Below are positions 24,930-37,900 of a DNA stretch of 64,000 nucleotides, one piece after another (the first letter of the stretch is position 1; each line of letters starts with the position of its first letter). A model generated the notes under the pieces. The model did no database searches and was not told the DNA's origin. It saw only the letters and a program-made list of their open reading frames with translations. This stretch comes from Brassica napus (Eukaryota; Streptophyta; Magnoliopsida; Brassicales; Brassicaceae). The DNA is taken from assembly GCF_020379485.1 (NCBI RefSeq), contig NC_063452.1:26294770-26358769 (forward strand), read 5' to 3'. Position numbers and translations under genes: made by a program.

Positions 24930-26218
24930 CTAGGAGTTTTTGCCCGCACATGTGGGCAGAGTTATTTAATAAATATTTATTAATAATTATATTATTAGTT
25001 TAAATATCAAAAAATTTAAATTAAACATTAAATTTATACTATTTTATGAATCTTTCAATTTCTTGATTTCTTAATTTTTATTGATTTAAAAACATTATTT
25101 TTGGATAACAACACTAATATCTTGTAAATATGTTTTTATCTTGAACAAATTTTTATTATATTAATTTATAAACAATGATATAATTAAATAAACAAATATA
25201 TAATTGTTAATATAAAGTGATGTTATTAAACCAAATTCTAGGAATAAGCATAACCTACAAAATCTCAAAATAAATCAAAAGCACAAGAATGTTAAACCAA
25301 ACTCAGCTTTACATAGTATATTAGTCAAAAAAAATAAGAACATTGATATATGTATAATTATATTGTGAAATACTTCCTATAATAATTAAATAAACACTCA
25401 ATCAGACTAACTATGTTGACAAACAAAACATTAATATGTAATGTATATTTGAGGAAATTTTAATTTAAACAAAGTTATAATTTTTTAAAAATCTTGAAAA
25501 ATTAAAAGTAAATAAAGTAAATTTTAAATTTTCATAAATATAAGGTACTTCTTGTAAAAAAAGAATATTTTATTTTTGAAAGTTATTCTTATAACTGGAT
25601 GATAACAATAAATATTTAGTAAAAATAAAAACAAAGAAATATTAAATTTTCAACTTAAATAACAAATACAAGTTATTTTTGCAACTGAATGATAGTAATA
25701 AAAATGAAAATATCACGAAAATCACATTAACAAAAAAAAATATATCAAATTTATTGTTATTGTTTATATACTTCATTTTAGTATTTTAATACTAAAATAA
25801 ATTTAATAATTTTAAAATATGCTATGACATATTATGTTTACAAACAAACATAAATAATTTTTTGTTATTTTGTATAAAACTATTTATAATATTTTAGTAT
25901 AATGATAAATCTAATTATGATATGTGTATATATATAATACTAATTATGAAAATAAATAAATAAGAAATAAAGATGTAGATAAACACAAAATAAATACATG
26001 GAATTATCTTCTTCTTTTTCAAAAATGTTTTCCATTTATTATTGAGATATTTTTATAATATTAGTTTGTAATAAGTTAAATAATGAATCATATAATTTAT
26101 TTATTAGATATTAAAACTTTAATTAGTCAAATTAAAATGAAAATTGTTTAATGACTAAGACTAAAATCATGGAGAACATGACAAATAAACAAATTCAATT
26201 CTAAAATAATAGTATAGA
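24930..26218 (-). mobile_element. Non-autonomous Helitron, 1.29 kb, with recognisable empty site
   Basis: On the minus strand it begins TCTATACTATTATTTTAG after A (26218) and ends with hairpin GCCCACATGTGCGGGC, spacer AAAAACTC and CTAG before T (24930). The related DNA at about 15490-15515 reads TTATTAACAA then TTACATAGATTAATAGAG without the element, placing the insertion between A and T as expected. No protein is encoded; the interior is AT-rich. Confidence 0.8.
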
Positions 26219-27001
26219 TAGATTAAATAGATTAATAGAGAATAAATTAACCTCCACAAGATTTTCATCATCATGTAAGATAATTGTGATTAAGATTAAA
26301 TTTTATGTATATTTAAATATTTAAAATATAGTTAGATTTATAAATCTGATTTTTATGTTTATATAATTTACTTTTAAAATTTTAGTGCTGCGAATAACAG
26401 GAAACCACCTAGTAATTTGTAAAAGAATAAAAAAATTATGTTACGAAAATTTTAATTCTATCATCATTCATAATAAATAATTAAATCAAGCGTATGTGTT
26501 ATTTCCTTTTCTTTTATTTACTTCGTGAGATGATTAAGATAAATAGCATGTATAGCATAGATGAATTAAGATTTTTACTAAAAATATATAAAGCCAAAAA
26601 ATTAGGGTTGAACAACGCAACCAACTACAACAAAAAATCAAGAAGCTTCACCGTCTTCGATTTCTCTGCGTCGTGCACTGCTTCCCTTGTGCGGTAGGTC
26701 GTTCTCTTCTCGAAGATCTGAGTCCATGCTTCCTGAAATAAAGAGATATATATAAACCTTCCCGTGCTAATACCTTGTAGAGTTTCTCATATAGACTAGT
26801 CGGAATATAACCCTACTTTTGGAATATTGGTTGTAGTTTTTTTTTTTGTTTGGTAAAAATATTGGTTGTTGTTTATGATTTTGGGAGGTTAATATTTGGT
26901 TTCTACGTTATCGTGGGACTTGCCATCTTTTTTGTTTCTGATGTGCATCCCCTTCACTATAATATTTGATTTTTGTTTAAATACTTTTCTTGGCAGTAAT
27001 C
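26219..27001 (+). promoter_or_regulatory. Promoter and leader of the eIF2-beta gene
   Basis: Contains TTAGGGTTG at about 26600, close to the telo-box common in promoters of plant translation genes. A less AT-rich stretch (26640-26700) ends in GCG|GTAGG and may be a 5' untranslated exon followed by a leader intron that ends shortly before the ATG at 27002. Exact transcription start not determined. Confidence 0.4.
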
Positions 27002-30000
27002 ATGGCTGATGAAATTAACGAGATGCAACAAGAAGTAAGTCGTTATTCGTTTCTTTGTCTACAATGAATACACAAATGTATAGATTTTGGTTTCCTTTTT
27101 TTTTTTTTTTTTTTTTTTGATAAATATGTGAATTTCATTAAAATGAAGCTAATTTGTACAAACAAAGAGTTATGCTGTCAAGCCTAATGATGCCCAAAAA
27201 AGATAAAAAACACCAACAGACTTCCAAGTTAGGATTTAATATCACTAACTAACAATCAAGAATGCTTTAGCCAAACTTGCATTAGACCTCTAAATTTCCT
27301 TCGCTCTTTCCTTGCAAGGATTGAGTTCCGGATTAGCCTGTCCAGGTCTTTGAAGATCCTTTGAGGCGTAGAGGAAGTTGCGTTATGAAGACGGTTATTA
27401 CGCTCTGACCAAAGCTTGTATATAGTTGCTTGTGCAGCAAGTCGACTGAGCATTGTGAGGCAGGTAGAATCCGGTGAACTAAGCCAGTCACCAAAAGCTG
27501 TCCAAGTATGGAACAGAGTAGGCCGATAGCCTAGACGTTTGGTTATGAGGTGCCACACTTGTTCACTGAAACTACATTTGAGAAATAAATGGTCCCTTGT
27601 CTCAACACATCCAACACAAAGGAGGCAAGATGCATCAATACCTGGATCCCAAGTAGCAAGCCTTGCGCGAGTAGGCAACCTGTCCTGCTGAGTAACCCAC
27701 ATGTGAAAGGCGTGGCGTGGAATGTGGCCCTTGAACCAGACTAAAGGAGCCCAAACAGCTTGTTCACCTCTATTCCTTATGGCTTCCCAAGTAAGACTGG
27801 TGGTAAACTTTGCTAAGCTTCATTAGGACAAATTTGGTTTCCTTCTTTCATGCTGCATGTGTTACCTAATTATGATGTGTACGGAAATCTCTTTTACATC
27901 AGCTTGCACCCTTTGACCCAACCAAAAAGAAAAAGAAGAAGAAAGTTGTTCTTCAGGATCATGCTGAGAGCTCATCACCAGAATTGCAGATGGAGAAAGC
28001 TGATGATCCAATGCCTGCAGGTATAATCGATGAAGAACTTTGTTTCTCTTCAACACTCTATTTATGTTTTACTTAAATGCTTTGTCTCATTTATTTTGCA
28101 GCAGTTAATGATGGTCTTGAAAGCGCAGTTAGTGGAATGAAAAATAGCAAGAAGCCAGTGAGTGTTTATAAATGTTTAGTACTAAGCTTCTCTTATATTT
28201 ACTAGAGATTTTTCCGCGCTACGCGCGGATTATGAACTATATTTTATTTAACTATAGTTTGTATATTGGTGTATTAGTTACTTTCATTTTCATGTTATAT
28301 TGAATATAAAATTTTGATATTTGTTGTGTTTTAAGATTTTGAAACTTTTGTTATCTTCCGTTTTTTATAAATGTAGTATATACACTACATATAAGCTCTA
28401 TTATAATTTATAAATATTTTTGTTATAACTATACTATTTTCATATGTTTGTTAGACATGATTTTATTTTCAATTTAAGTTAAATTATTTATTTTTTCCAT
28501 GTTCTTTTTTTATATGCTTCTTTCTGATTTATTAATAAACTATTATTTAAAAGGTTGTAATACAAAAAGACATTTTTAATATATTTTTGGCTTTGAAGAA
28601 GAAGATTACAGTTTACAACAACATATTGAATAAGAGAAATGCATTTTCATGTTTAATGCTTATTTGTATAACATTTCTTGTGTTTTTGATTGATTTTGAA
28701 AAATCATTATTCATTATTATCAGAGATTGATGTGTGGGTTTGTTTTCAATAACTTTAATATTGTTTATAGTAAAAAAATCTTGATAAATATTTTTTCACT
28801 AATCATGTAATCTAATAATTATAATAAACTGTTATAAAAAAGCGGACTTAAAAATTACAACTATTAGTAGTTGAACCAAAAATAACTGCTCAAAAAAGTA
28901 AGAGGGAATTTCATGTTTACCACTTTCATGATACTATTATTCATCTTTACCATCACAAAATGGATATTTTCAAAAATACTTTATTTATTAAGTGGTAAAA
29001 GACTCTTAACTTTGTTGGGGAAATTTCATGTTTACCACTTTCATGGTACCACTTTTCATCTTTACCACCACTAAATGGACATTTTCAAAAATATATTCTT
29101 CATTAAGTGACAAATGACTAAAAAAATAAAGGGACATTTCATGTTTACCACTTTCATGGTACCACTTTTCATCTTTACCACCACTAAAGGGACATTTTCA
29201 AAAATATCTTCTTCATTAAGTGGCAAATACCTTTGTTCTTTATATATATAATAATATTTTTTTATGTTTTCGAATTAGAATTTTTCAAATTCGAACTTTT
29301 CTATAATTTTTTTAATTTTTTTTTTCAATTTTTCTTTTTGATAATCGAAAATTATGTTTGAAACTATTTAAAAAAATTATATTTTTAAGTATTTATTTAT
29401 ATATTAATTAGAATCCTAAATTTCATCTTCCAAAAACCCTACCCCATCCCTCAACTCTAAACTCTAAGTCTAGATTAGTTAATCCTATGGGTATAAGTGT
29501 CTTCTACCATTCGTTAAAAGTGAGGGTAAAAGTAATTAGTATATACATGAAAAGTGGTACTATGATTGTGGTATTTGTGGCAATTTCCAATTTCGTTCTC
29601 TATATATATAAAATAAATAATTATTTAAATAAATAAAAATCTAAAAATCATTTTTTTTTATGTTTTCGAATTATATTTTTTTTCAAATTCGAACCATTTT
29701 ATAAAAAAAAATTGATTTTTTCAAATTATTTTTTCAAAATTTCTTTTTAAAAATCGAATATTAATTTTTAATTTTTTAAGTATTTATTTATATAGTTATT
29801 AGAATCCTAAATTTCACATTTCAAAAACCCTACCCCACCCACCCCTCAATTCTAAATCTTAAGTCTAGATTAGTTAACCCTAGGGATATAAATGTTTTTT
29901 ACCCTTGATTAAAAGTGAAAAATAGTTAGTGTAAACATGAAAAATAGTAATATGAATGCGGTATTTATGGCAATTTCTCAAGAAGTAATATAATAATTTT

Positions 30001-33000
30001 TATAAAGTATACATGTACATATAGTCAAAGTTATTGAAGACGGCTTCGATTTATAAATTTACCCTATTTTTTTGGTATCTAATTTTATATACTTTGTTAC
30101 ATTCTAATTTTTGTATAGTGTATTCACTTATAATTAGAATATTTAAGTTTCTGACAATAGATAAAGAGAATGATCATATGTAATTCTATGAATTAGGAAC
30201 AATAATAATAAAATATATAGTAATTTCACATGTTCATTTATTTCCTGTTCCATGCCTCTTCATGTTGAAATTAAAGATTTTAAATCTAATAATAATTTAT
30301 ATTTCTATTTTTTTTAAATTAAATTTAATTTCTGTGTAGTACTAAAACTAAAGGCTTGTTATTCATGTTATTCTAAAATTTAGAGTCAATAATTATGCTA
30401 ACTTAGTAAACAATATTATTATTGATATGACAGTTATAAATATTTTTGGTATAAGTAATAAAAATAGATGGAAAACAATAAATATTCAAAAATGTTAATA
30501 TGGAGATTTTGATAATATCAAAAATTGTGTATTTTTTGTCAGCCAAAAATTATGTATTTATCGGTTAATTATACTTAAACCGTTTTTAATAGAATGCATC
30601 CATGTTTTTATCTCTCTTCTCATTGAAAAACGTAAAGCAATTGTTGCATAATCCTTAACTACGCAGACACGTTGATTACACCGTTGCCTAGCTCCAAGAC
30701 TACTAATCCTTTACCAGCTGGTCATATGCTCCCTCTGACTCGCAACAGCACTTGTACTAAAACGTGGTTTATTGTAATTTGATACAACTTTCTACATTTT
30801 AGAAAATGTTTTAGAGTCTTTGAAAACAATTAATCAGCAAACACTTTAACACGTTTTCCTCAAAGATTCAGATCACATACAATATAACATAACAATTGAA
30901 ATTTCATACTACACATCTCTCGCTGCACACTACATAACATTCCAAAGGAAAAAGACTAAATTAAAACCATAAAAAAATTATTATCTTTATCTTTCTCAAC
31001 TAATCTACATGATCCTTCTCACAATACAAAGCAGCAGCCATGGCAGCACTTGAAAGCTCCGACTAAAGAAACCCACAACAGCTAATTGGTTTTCTTGGGA
31101 TCATTCAAAACACTCTGCATACAGATCCTTCAACGCAATCACCACCGTTGTTATCAACAGTCCCATTATTCCCCCTTCCAATTAAACAAACACCAAAAAA
31201 TGACATTATAACATCTCAAACATAAAATTCTTGAAGATCCAATTTTTATTTTGTTACCTCGAGAGTAGAAGGAAACATATATAGTCCGTCCACCGATAAA
31301 GGGGATGTATATTGTATAGCCTAACGATAGCCAAGTGAGATATCCTTGGAAGAATGCGATCTCCGCTGTGGCTAAAAGGACGCCAGAGATGGCTAAAGCC
31401 CAGGACTTCAACGCATCTGACGCTAGCGGAGGGGTTGATCGGGAGCATGTTCATGAATTGCTCAGTCTTACCGCCTGATTCTGATGTGATTAGAATGTAC
31501 ATAACCGAACTGACAACAATTAGCTGAGACACAAAGTTATATAACTCGGTAGCTCCCAAGATGATGGAGTTTCCTATAGAGAAATTGTCACTACAACTAA
31601 GCAAGGTAGTTGAAAAAGGTTACCTGAAGTCCGCCATGCCCATAATGGACTGCATTGAGTGCTGCGTAAGCAAATGAGTTGCAGTAGTGCTGTTCCGTGA
31701 GATTTTTCTGCACCATTTCAATGTGTCAAAAACATGTATCACCGAAGGAACAAACAGTAATAGAAAGATGTACACTTTAATAATGTGATGAATTCAACGG
31801 GGTTACAGATTAGCTTTATCGGAACAGACTTACTATATCTCATTCAATACGGAGATTGTTGAAGTTGCCTCTGTATAGCTCCCATACCAACCGTAAAGCT
31901 GCTCTTCGCAACAAAAAGAAGATTAAACACGCTTCAAGTAAGCGAGAACTTATAAACTTATTACCAATCTAGAGCTTGGAGATACTTTTCCAATCATTAC
32001 AAAGAATATAATTGGCAAAGAAGCAACACTAAAAGCTAACTGGAACATCACAAACTCATTGCATATATTTGTCATCAAGGTGAACCAAAAAAGTCAGCAT
32101 GATCTAGGATTTTTTATAAATTAGTATACTAATAGGAGAACATAATATTTATTAATCTTCCATGATGGTTTTCAAGAATAAAACCAACAAACTTACTCGT
32201 TTGAGTAAAATGGACCATTGAAAAAAAAACTCCAATACCAGTAAAATAAGGTCTAAACATACCATTGCAAAAGCTTCAGTGAATAATTCTCTCTTCATGG
32301 CAGCCCTGTAGAAAAAAAAGCAGAGATGCATAAATATCTAATGTATTCACTATATCTCATATGTAATAACATACTCTTAAGAGATTAGATTACCAGGAGC
32401 TCACCATACACAAATCTCACCGTATCTGAATAAATTAAAATTTAGATGACCACGACAATACAGAAAGAAATATTTAAGTATGAAGATGAGGACAAATACC
32501 TGATCTTCGAGCGATTTTGGATTATTGGTGGATCTTGCAAAAAAAAAATACTCAAAAAAATCATATTACCGCAATAGTAAATCCGCGATGGATCATGCAT
32601 GAACAGATGTCATCGTATTTAAAAGGATATGGATGCAAGGCTTTGTAGCAATGGACTTCCATGATCGAAGCTCCCAGTTTTTTGGAGTTTGGGCTTACGA
32701 TCTTCAAAAAAAAAAAACTGTGTTTTTGAAACGGAAATATTCAATCAGCAGTTAGGGACATTGGTATAGACTATGATGTAAGAAAATTTGGGGATTATCA
32801 CTCATACCTGTACTTCTGACGGGTCCAACCTTTTGCAATCGGCTGGTCCGGGTGAGACATCGTTGATATACACAGCCATAGGAGACTTGTTGGTGGAGAC
32901 GGGAGACTTTCCGGTGGATTTCATGGCTGTAGCTGTAGCTTTCTTCAGTGGAGGTTTTCGATTAGATTTAAGATCAGATGAAGCGATAGAAGGAGAAGAG

Positions 33001-34484
33001 GAGGAGGTGGAACGAACCCATTAAAAAAGAAATTAAGATCATAACAAATTGGTGTGGAACGAAACCATTAAAAAGGGATTTAAGATTATAAAGAGTGGGT
33101 TACGACAAAGTGCAAGAGTCGGAGAAGATGAATCAGCCCAAACGAAGGAGCAAAGGAGAAAGGTCTTGTGACATGGCAAATTGAATCTTTCTGATTGGTA
33201 GATTTTTTAATCTGACGTGGACACCCTCTCTACTCCTCATATAACCCTTTTAGTATAGGTTAGATTCAAACTTGTGTCTTGATTATAATGATTCACCTTA
33301 CATTGGTTTTTATTTGATGGTTAGGTTGATTCCAGCTCACTGAATGAAGAAAATGTTGAAGCCGTAGAAGATTTGGATGGTGGTTTGAAACTCCACATAT
33401 ATATATTTTGTGCTAATTATTATATTAATAGAATATTAGCTCATGTTTACTTTTATGTATCCAGTTTGAATCTTACATACAATATCTTGCAGGTCATGAG
33501 GAAGAGAAAGGAGTAATCCAGCAGGAGAATCGTTATCCTTGGGAGGGAAGTGATAGATTGTACCTATATGAAGAGGTGAGCACATCACAGATAGCTTTTG
33601 TTTTCAAGTGAATCCTTTTCAAGATTCTTATTGCTTGTTTTAATTTCTTATAACTGGAGCTGTATGTTTTTTTTTCAGATGCTTGGTAGGGTCTTCAACA
33701 TTCTGCGTGAAAACAATCCGGACCTAACTGGAAATAGGCGTCGTACAGTTATGAGGCCTCCCCAAGTTCTTCGTGAGGGGACAAAGAAGACGGTCTTTGT
33801 CAACTTTATGGACCTTTGCAAAACGTATGAACAAACATTGTCTCTTCAAACTCACTAGATCGCATATCAGTTCTTGATGTTTATGTTTATGTATATGGCA
33901 TGTTTTTTGTTCAGGATGCATCGACAACCAGATCATGTTATGGCGTTCTTGCTTTCTGAGTTGGGTACTAGTGGCTCACTTGATGGCCAGCAAAGGTTGG
34001 TTGTTAAAGGGAGGTTTGCACCCAAGAGCTTTGAAGCGAATCTGCGAAAATATGTCAGTAAGTAACTCTTCCTCTAATCTCAAGATCGGTTTTGAACTGT
34101 GCTGTAAGATTTCAGGGACTGGACCTAAGATTTTAGGAACTATAAACATTTTAGTATAGATCTTAATAATTATTTCATTCGGTTGTGCCCAGAATTTTAA
34201 GTGATATTCCTCTTCATTTGTAGATAACTATGTCATTTGCCATGGTTGCAAGAGCCCAGACACAAATCTTACAAAGGAGAATCGTCTCTTCTTTATGAGA
34301 TGTGAACAGGTAAAAAAGCTCATTTGAAGACTTTACTTTTATTGCATCATCTTTGATGTCATATGTTATATCTGAGCAAGTGAATGAGTAATATATGTTA
34401 TGGTTTTGGCAGTGTGGATCAGAACGATCTGTGGAACAGATCAAAGCTGGTTATGTTGCACTCGTTGGTAAAAGGAAGACTTGA
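27002..34484 (+). CDS. EIF2B-beta (eIF2 beta): Translation initiation factor eIF2 subunit beta
   Basis: Beta subunit of the cytosolic eIF2 complex that delivers initiator Met-tRNA to the 40S ribosome. Nine coding exons: 27002-27034, 27903-28020, 28102-28157, 33325-33379, 33493-33575, 33679-33824, 33915-34057, 34224-34309, 34413-34484. All junctions are GT-AG and in phase, giving 263 residues, close to the Arabidopsis length. Visible are a lysine block (seven Lys near residue 17) that in this family binds eIF5/eIF2B, the core fold ([63 protein letters not shown]) and the C-terminal zinc ribbon (CHGC then CEQC). Intron 1 contains a LINE and intron 3 a 5-kb Helitron; without them these introns would be about 121 and 104 bases. 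Its 3' end is 470 bases from the convergent DDB1 stop. It looks functional if these introns are spliced. Confidence 0.93.
27098..27832 (-). mobile_element. 5'-truncated LINE in eIF2-beta intron 1
   Basis: Minus-strand insert flanked by a perfect 12-bp direct repeat TTTGGTTTCCTT (27086-27097 and 27833-27844), with a poly(A) tail seen as a T-run at 27098-27118. It encodes 148 uninterrupted codons (27256-27702) of the LINE zinc-binding reverse-transcriptase tail (zf-RVT): [44 protein letters not shown]. The perfect target repeat and open frame suggest a young insertion. Orientation is opposite to the host gene. Confidence 0.88.
28905..29985. repeat. Nested MITE-like array with direct and inverted repeats
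   Basis: Three direct copies of a roughly 113-bp unit (starting about 28905, 29018 and 29131) share CATGTTTACCACTTTCATG and CATCTTTACCA. Two copies of a roughly 370-bp segment follow (about 29245-29598 and 29610-29985), each holding CCCTACCCCA and TCTAGATTAGTTAA and ending in reversed relatives of the first unit (ATGAAAAGTGGTACTATGA). This is the architecture of a terminal-inverted-repeat MITE duplicated on itself. No coding. Confidence 0.6.
31150..33023 (-). pseudogene. Captured fragment of an unidentified multi-pass membrane protein gene
   Basis: The minus strand carries exon-like blocks bounded by splice signals. The first block, about 32810-33023, reads [20 protein letters not shown] in one frame and ends CAG|GTATGA. 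Further blocks at about 31254-31620 contain hydrophobic stretches ([39 protein letters not shown]) typical of membrane helices, with another donor site near 31258. I do not recognise the family. Frames do not all join, and the segment sits entirely inside the Helitron, so it is most likely a transduplicated gene piece. An expressed chimeric transcript cannot be excluded. Confidence 0.45.
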
Positions 34485-34953
34485 TGATACCAAAGAGGTT
34501 TAACCACTAAAGAATAAAGAGCAGTCTATGGAGTCCATGTTTTTTTTTTCTTCTTCAAACTTTCTAATAAGTATCTGTCACATACTTGTCTTGTCTTTTT
34601 GCTGAGTCTAATTATCACATTTTATTACAATAACTATAATGAATATAAACCAAATTACAAACACATCAAAAAAAACCGCATGCAATTGATAAACTGTTCA
34701 AGAAAATGATAACATAAGATTTATTTTCATAAAGTTTGACAAAGTGATTCACGATTTTTTTTTCAATCCAAAAGACTCGGAAGAGAGTTGGTTTGACACA
34801 AACAACACTTCAGCAAAGTTATCACAAAAACAACTCAATCAAACTTCAAAAGCTGTTGATGACAACACAACCAAAGAAAGACTTTCAACTCAACATAAGT
34901 TTTAAAAAGGAAGGGAAAAACATAGCTTATGGCATTGATTTTGATGAGAGGCT
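34485..34953. terminator. Shared 3' flank of convergent eIF2-beta and DDB1
   Basis: A 469-base interval between two convergent stop codons, AT-rich, with AATAAAGAG soon after the eIF2-beta stop (about 34511) and AATATAAAC-type signals further on. Both genes must end transcription here. Parts of it (34735-34920) recur at 14765-15120. Confidence 0.5.
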
Positions 34954-37900
34954 TTAGTGAAGCCTAGTCAGCTCTTCAACTTTCTTACACAACTCTTCCA
35001 CCTGAACATTCATGGATTTAGATATCTCCTCCATCTTGTTCCTACTCAGATCCAGAAACGATTCGATCAAGTCCCCATCCAAGAAGTTCCTCGCCTCCAC
35101 GGTTCTCTTCTCGTTATTAAACGATCTCCACTGCTCGTGGCTCAGTCCCCCTACTCCTTTGATCACTTTCCTCAAACTAGACTGCAACTTCTCCAAGAAA
35201 ACATACTGTTCTTGAGGCAGTGAAGCAATCACTCCAATCATTCCATTGACTGTACCGAAAATAACAGTTGGGATCTGACCGATCTCTGAATCAGGCAGCC
35301 TCATCACTAGCGATCCATGGCAGAATCTGTTAACGAATTCCCCGAGGTGATACTCCCCAACTACTTCTAACCTCCCTCGTTCTTCATCAGTAGCACCTTC
35401 ACTGTTCTTCTTCACCGTTAACAGATTGAAATTGTTCTCAGCGCCAAGGTAGGTATCATCATCGAGTATCTCAACAGCAGACATCCAGTTAGCATTGTAG
35501 TCCCGAGCTCGTTCCTCAATTGCACCTTCCTCGTGCTTTAAAACAAACAACAACAGAAAAAAAGCTCAAGAATTAGACATCCAAAGCTACTGTTTTTGAG
35601 CACAGATTTGATATACAACTAAGTTAATGTACCTTATAGATCAGCAAGGAGATCGATTTCATGAGATCACCAACAACGATAAAGTCTCCACGGGTCTGTA
35701 CATAGAGAGCTAGAATGTGTCCGTGATGTCCACATTCAGACTGCAATTCACGAGTGCCATCATCACGCAGCATCCACTTGTATAACTGAATCTTCTGATT
35801 GATAGCAGCAAGAAGCTTTCCATTAAAGGCATTGAGAGAGTACACAGCTCCTTTGGTTTCTTTCTCAGCGATAAGTTGCAGTTTCGCATCCTCTACTATA
35901 AATACCAATATCCTTCCCTGCATTCACAAAACACAAGTTACAAGAATAACTTTTTGACTTGAGAGTGATGATGTCTCGAAGAAAGATGATACCTTGGTTG
36001 GCTCGTTTTCTTCCGGTAAAACATATGCGGTTCCAACACAGTAATAGACATTCTTGTCGTCGGTGAAGGAGCAGCTTAGTATGGAGCAAGCGTATTCAAA
36101 CGCATCCAAGGGATAAGTTGACATAAACTCGAAAGATTGGTCGTCCAACAGACGAACAAAATGCATTTCAGATTCTTCAGCATTCGTCTGGTTTCCCAAA
36201 CTGCAGATACCAAATGTACGTGTCTGTTCCTGATGGCAGATTCGACGAGCATGCTCTCCCAGAGGAATAGTGCGTATGTGAAGCTTCTGAATATCATCAA
36301 TGGTTCCAATCGTGAGTTCACCTTCCCTGGCAATCGCCAAACTGTTGTTCACAAGAGAGAACCAACTCATTAATTTGAAACCGAACAGCAAAAATGAAAG
36401 GATTTTTAGTTTACCTGTCGGGAAAAGCAGCAGAGTTGAAAGGACACATATAACTAACTTCTTTAAGATTGACATTGCTGTATAACAGCTTCTTGTTGCT
36501 GCTATAGATTACAGTTGGTCTATCTGATGCAGCGAAGACATGTGTGGCGCTTTTAGATGAAAACGTACGCAAAGTTATCGGCTGAGTCCCAAGTGATACT
36601 TTCTTTCTGTCTTTCAATTGACCAGTAGTTGTGTCCAACTGGAAGTTCAAAAGATGACCATCTCCGAGAGCACAGAGCAAGTAAGATATCTGCAACATAA
36701 CAATATGTTAAATTCTACCACTCGGTTCTGAAGTAATGTTCAATGGAATCATACCCCTTCGAATGAACAGAGAAGAACAGAACGGGGAATGATCTCTCCT
36801 CCTAGTTGCTCTTTTGTAATAAGAGTCAGTTCTGGCAGGGAAAAAATCCTGACGCTTATATCTGTCCACATCCCAACCGAAGCTAGCTGACTGTAGTTAG
36901 GATTGTCGCCGATGGGGTTGATGTCAAGGCAAGAAACCTCGTACTCAAGAACAGTATGTTGCACTTCTGTCAATTTCCCATCTCCAATTTCTAGATAAAC
37001 CAAATGCCCACCTCCAGTCGCCAGAAGAACCTACCACGCAAATAAAGCATCCATTTAAAAATGCTCGTTCAAAAATGGCTTAGATACAATGAAACAAGCT
37101 GTTAAAGCAAGCCTAGGATGAAAAGACAAACCTGGCTGGCATTTGCGGTTGCAACATTAACAGTGAATCCAGCTGGGGCATGCCACTCATTCCGCAATTC
37201 TCTAGTTGTAGAGCTGACTAGTCTAACAGAATTTGAGGTAACCTGATCAAGAGGAGACAGCAGTTAATTCAAGCTCATGACCAGAGAAGTGTTTTATAGA
37301 CAGGAAAGTAAGCTACAACAGCTATCAAATACATTGATTGTCCTAAAGCACTAGGAAAAAAACTTGCCTGTACAAGCTGATTGTACACAGCATCATGGCA
37401 AAATAAAGTCTGGACTTGAGACATGAAGCCCTCAATCTCAGTTTCTTCCAGTTCATCCTCAAGGTTCATGGCTAATATGCGAGTTTCACTGATAAAGCTA
37501 ACCACGAGGAATGTGTCGAAGGCTTCATCAACTGAAGATTTCAACGACCACATTCCCTTGATGCCTTCAAGTTCCACAGACGCCTGCAATACAGCGGAGT
37601 TTTAAGGTAGAAACTAGATAAGAAAAAAAGAACATACAAGACATTGGGATTTCGTGATATAAATCAAACCTGTTCATTGATTCCTATGCCATTGCGAACT
37701 ATGCGGAGGGAACCATCCTTAAATGCCCCAGAACAAGTTACAACCTGACCTTGCCCTTGTCTCTCGAGGTCGACTACACAGAAGTCGACAATAGGCCCCA
37801 GGTTGGTATACCTCTCCAAGACTTCTACATATGAGCCTTTCGCATCAGGATGTAGATTTAGCTTTACTAGCTGCAAGTGGAAAATCAAACAGGGAAACAC

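Larger units (their letters stand above)
28202..33264 (-). mobile_element. 5.06-kb gene-carrying Helitron in eIF2-beta intron 3
   Basis: On the minus strand it starts TCTAACCTATACTAAAAGGG after A (33264) and ends with the perfect hairpin CCGCGCGTAGCGCGG, spacer AAAAATCT and CTAG before T (28202). The 5' end is related to that of the Helitron at 5562-9825. It lacks a RepHel gene and so needs helper proteins. It carries a captured multi-exon membrane-protein fragment near its 5' end (31150-33023, same orientation) and a nested MITE-like repeat array (28905-29985). Intron splice sites of the host gene lie outside it. Confidence 0.85.

Noticed and set aside
27002..34484. eIF2-beta as a pseudogene broken by insertions
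   Set aside because: All nine exons keep phase and splice signals, and both insertions lie wholly inside introns.
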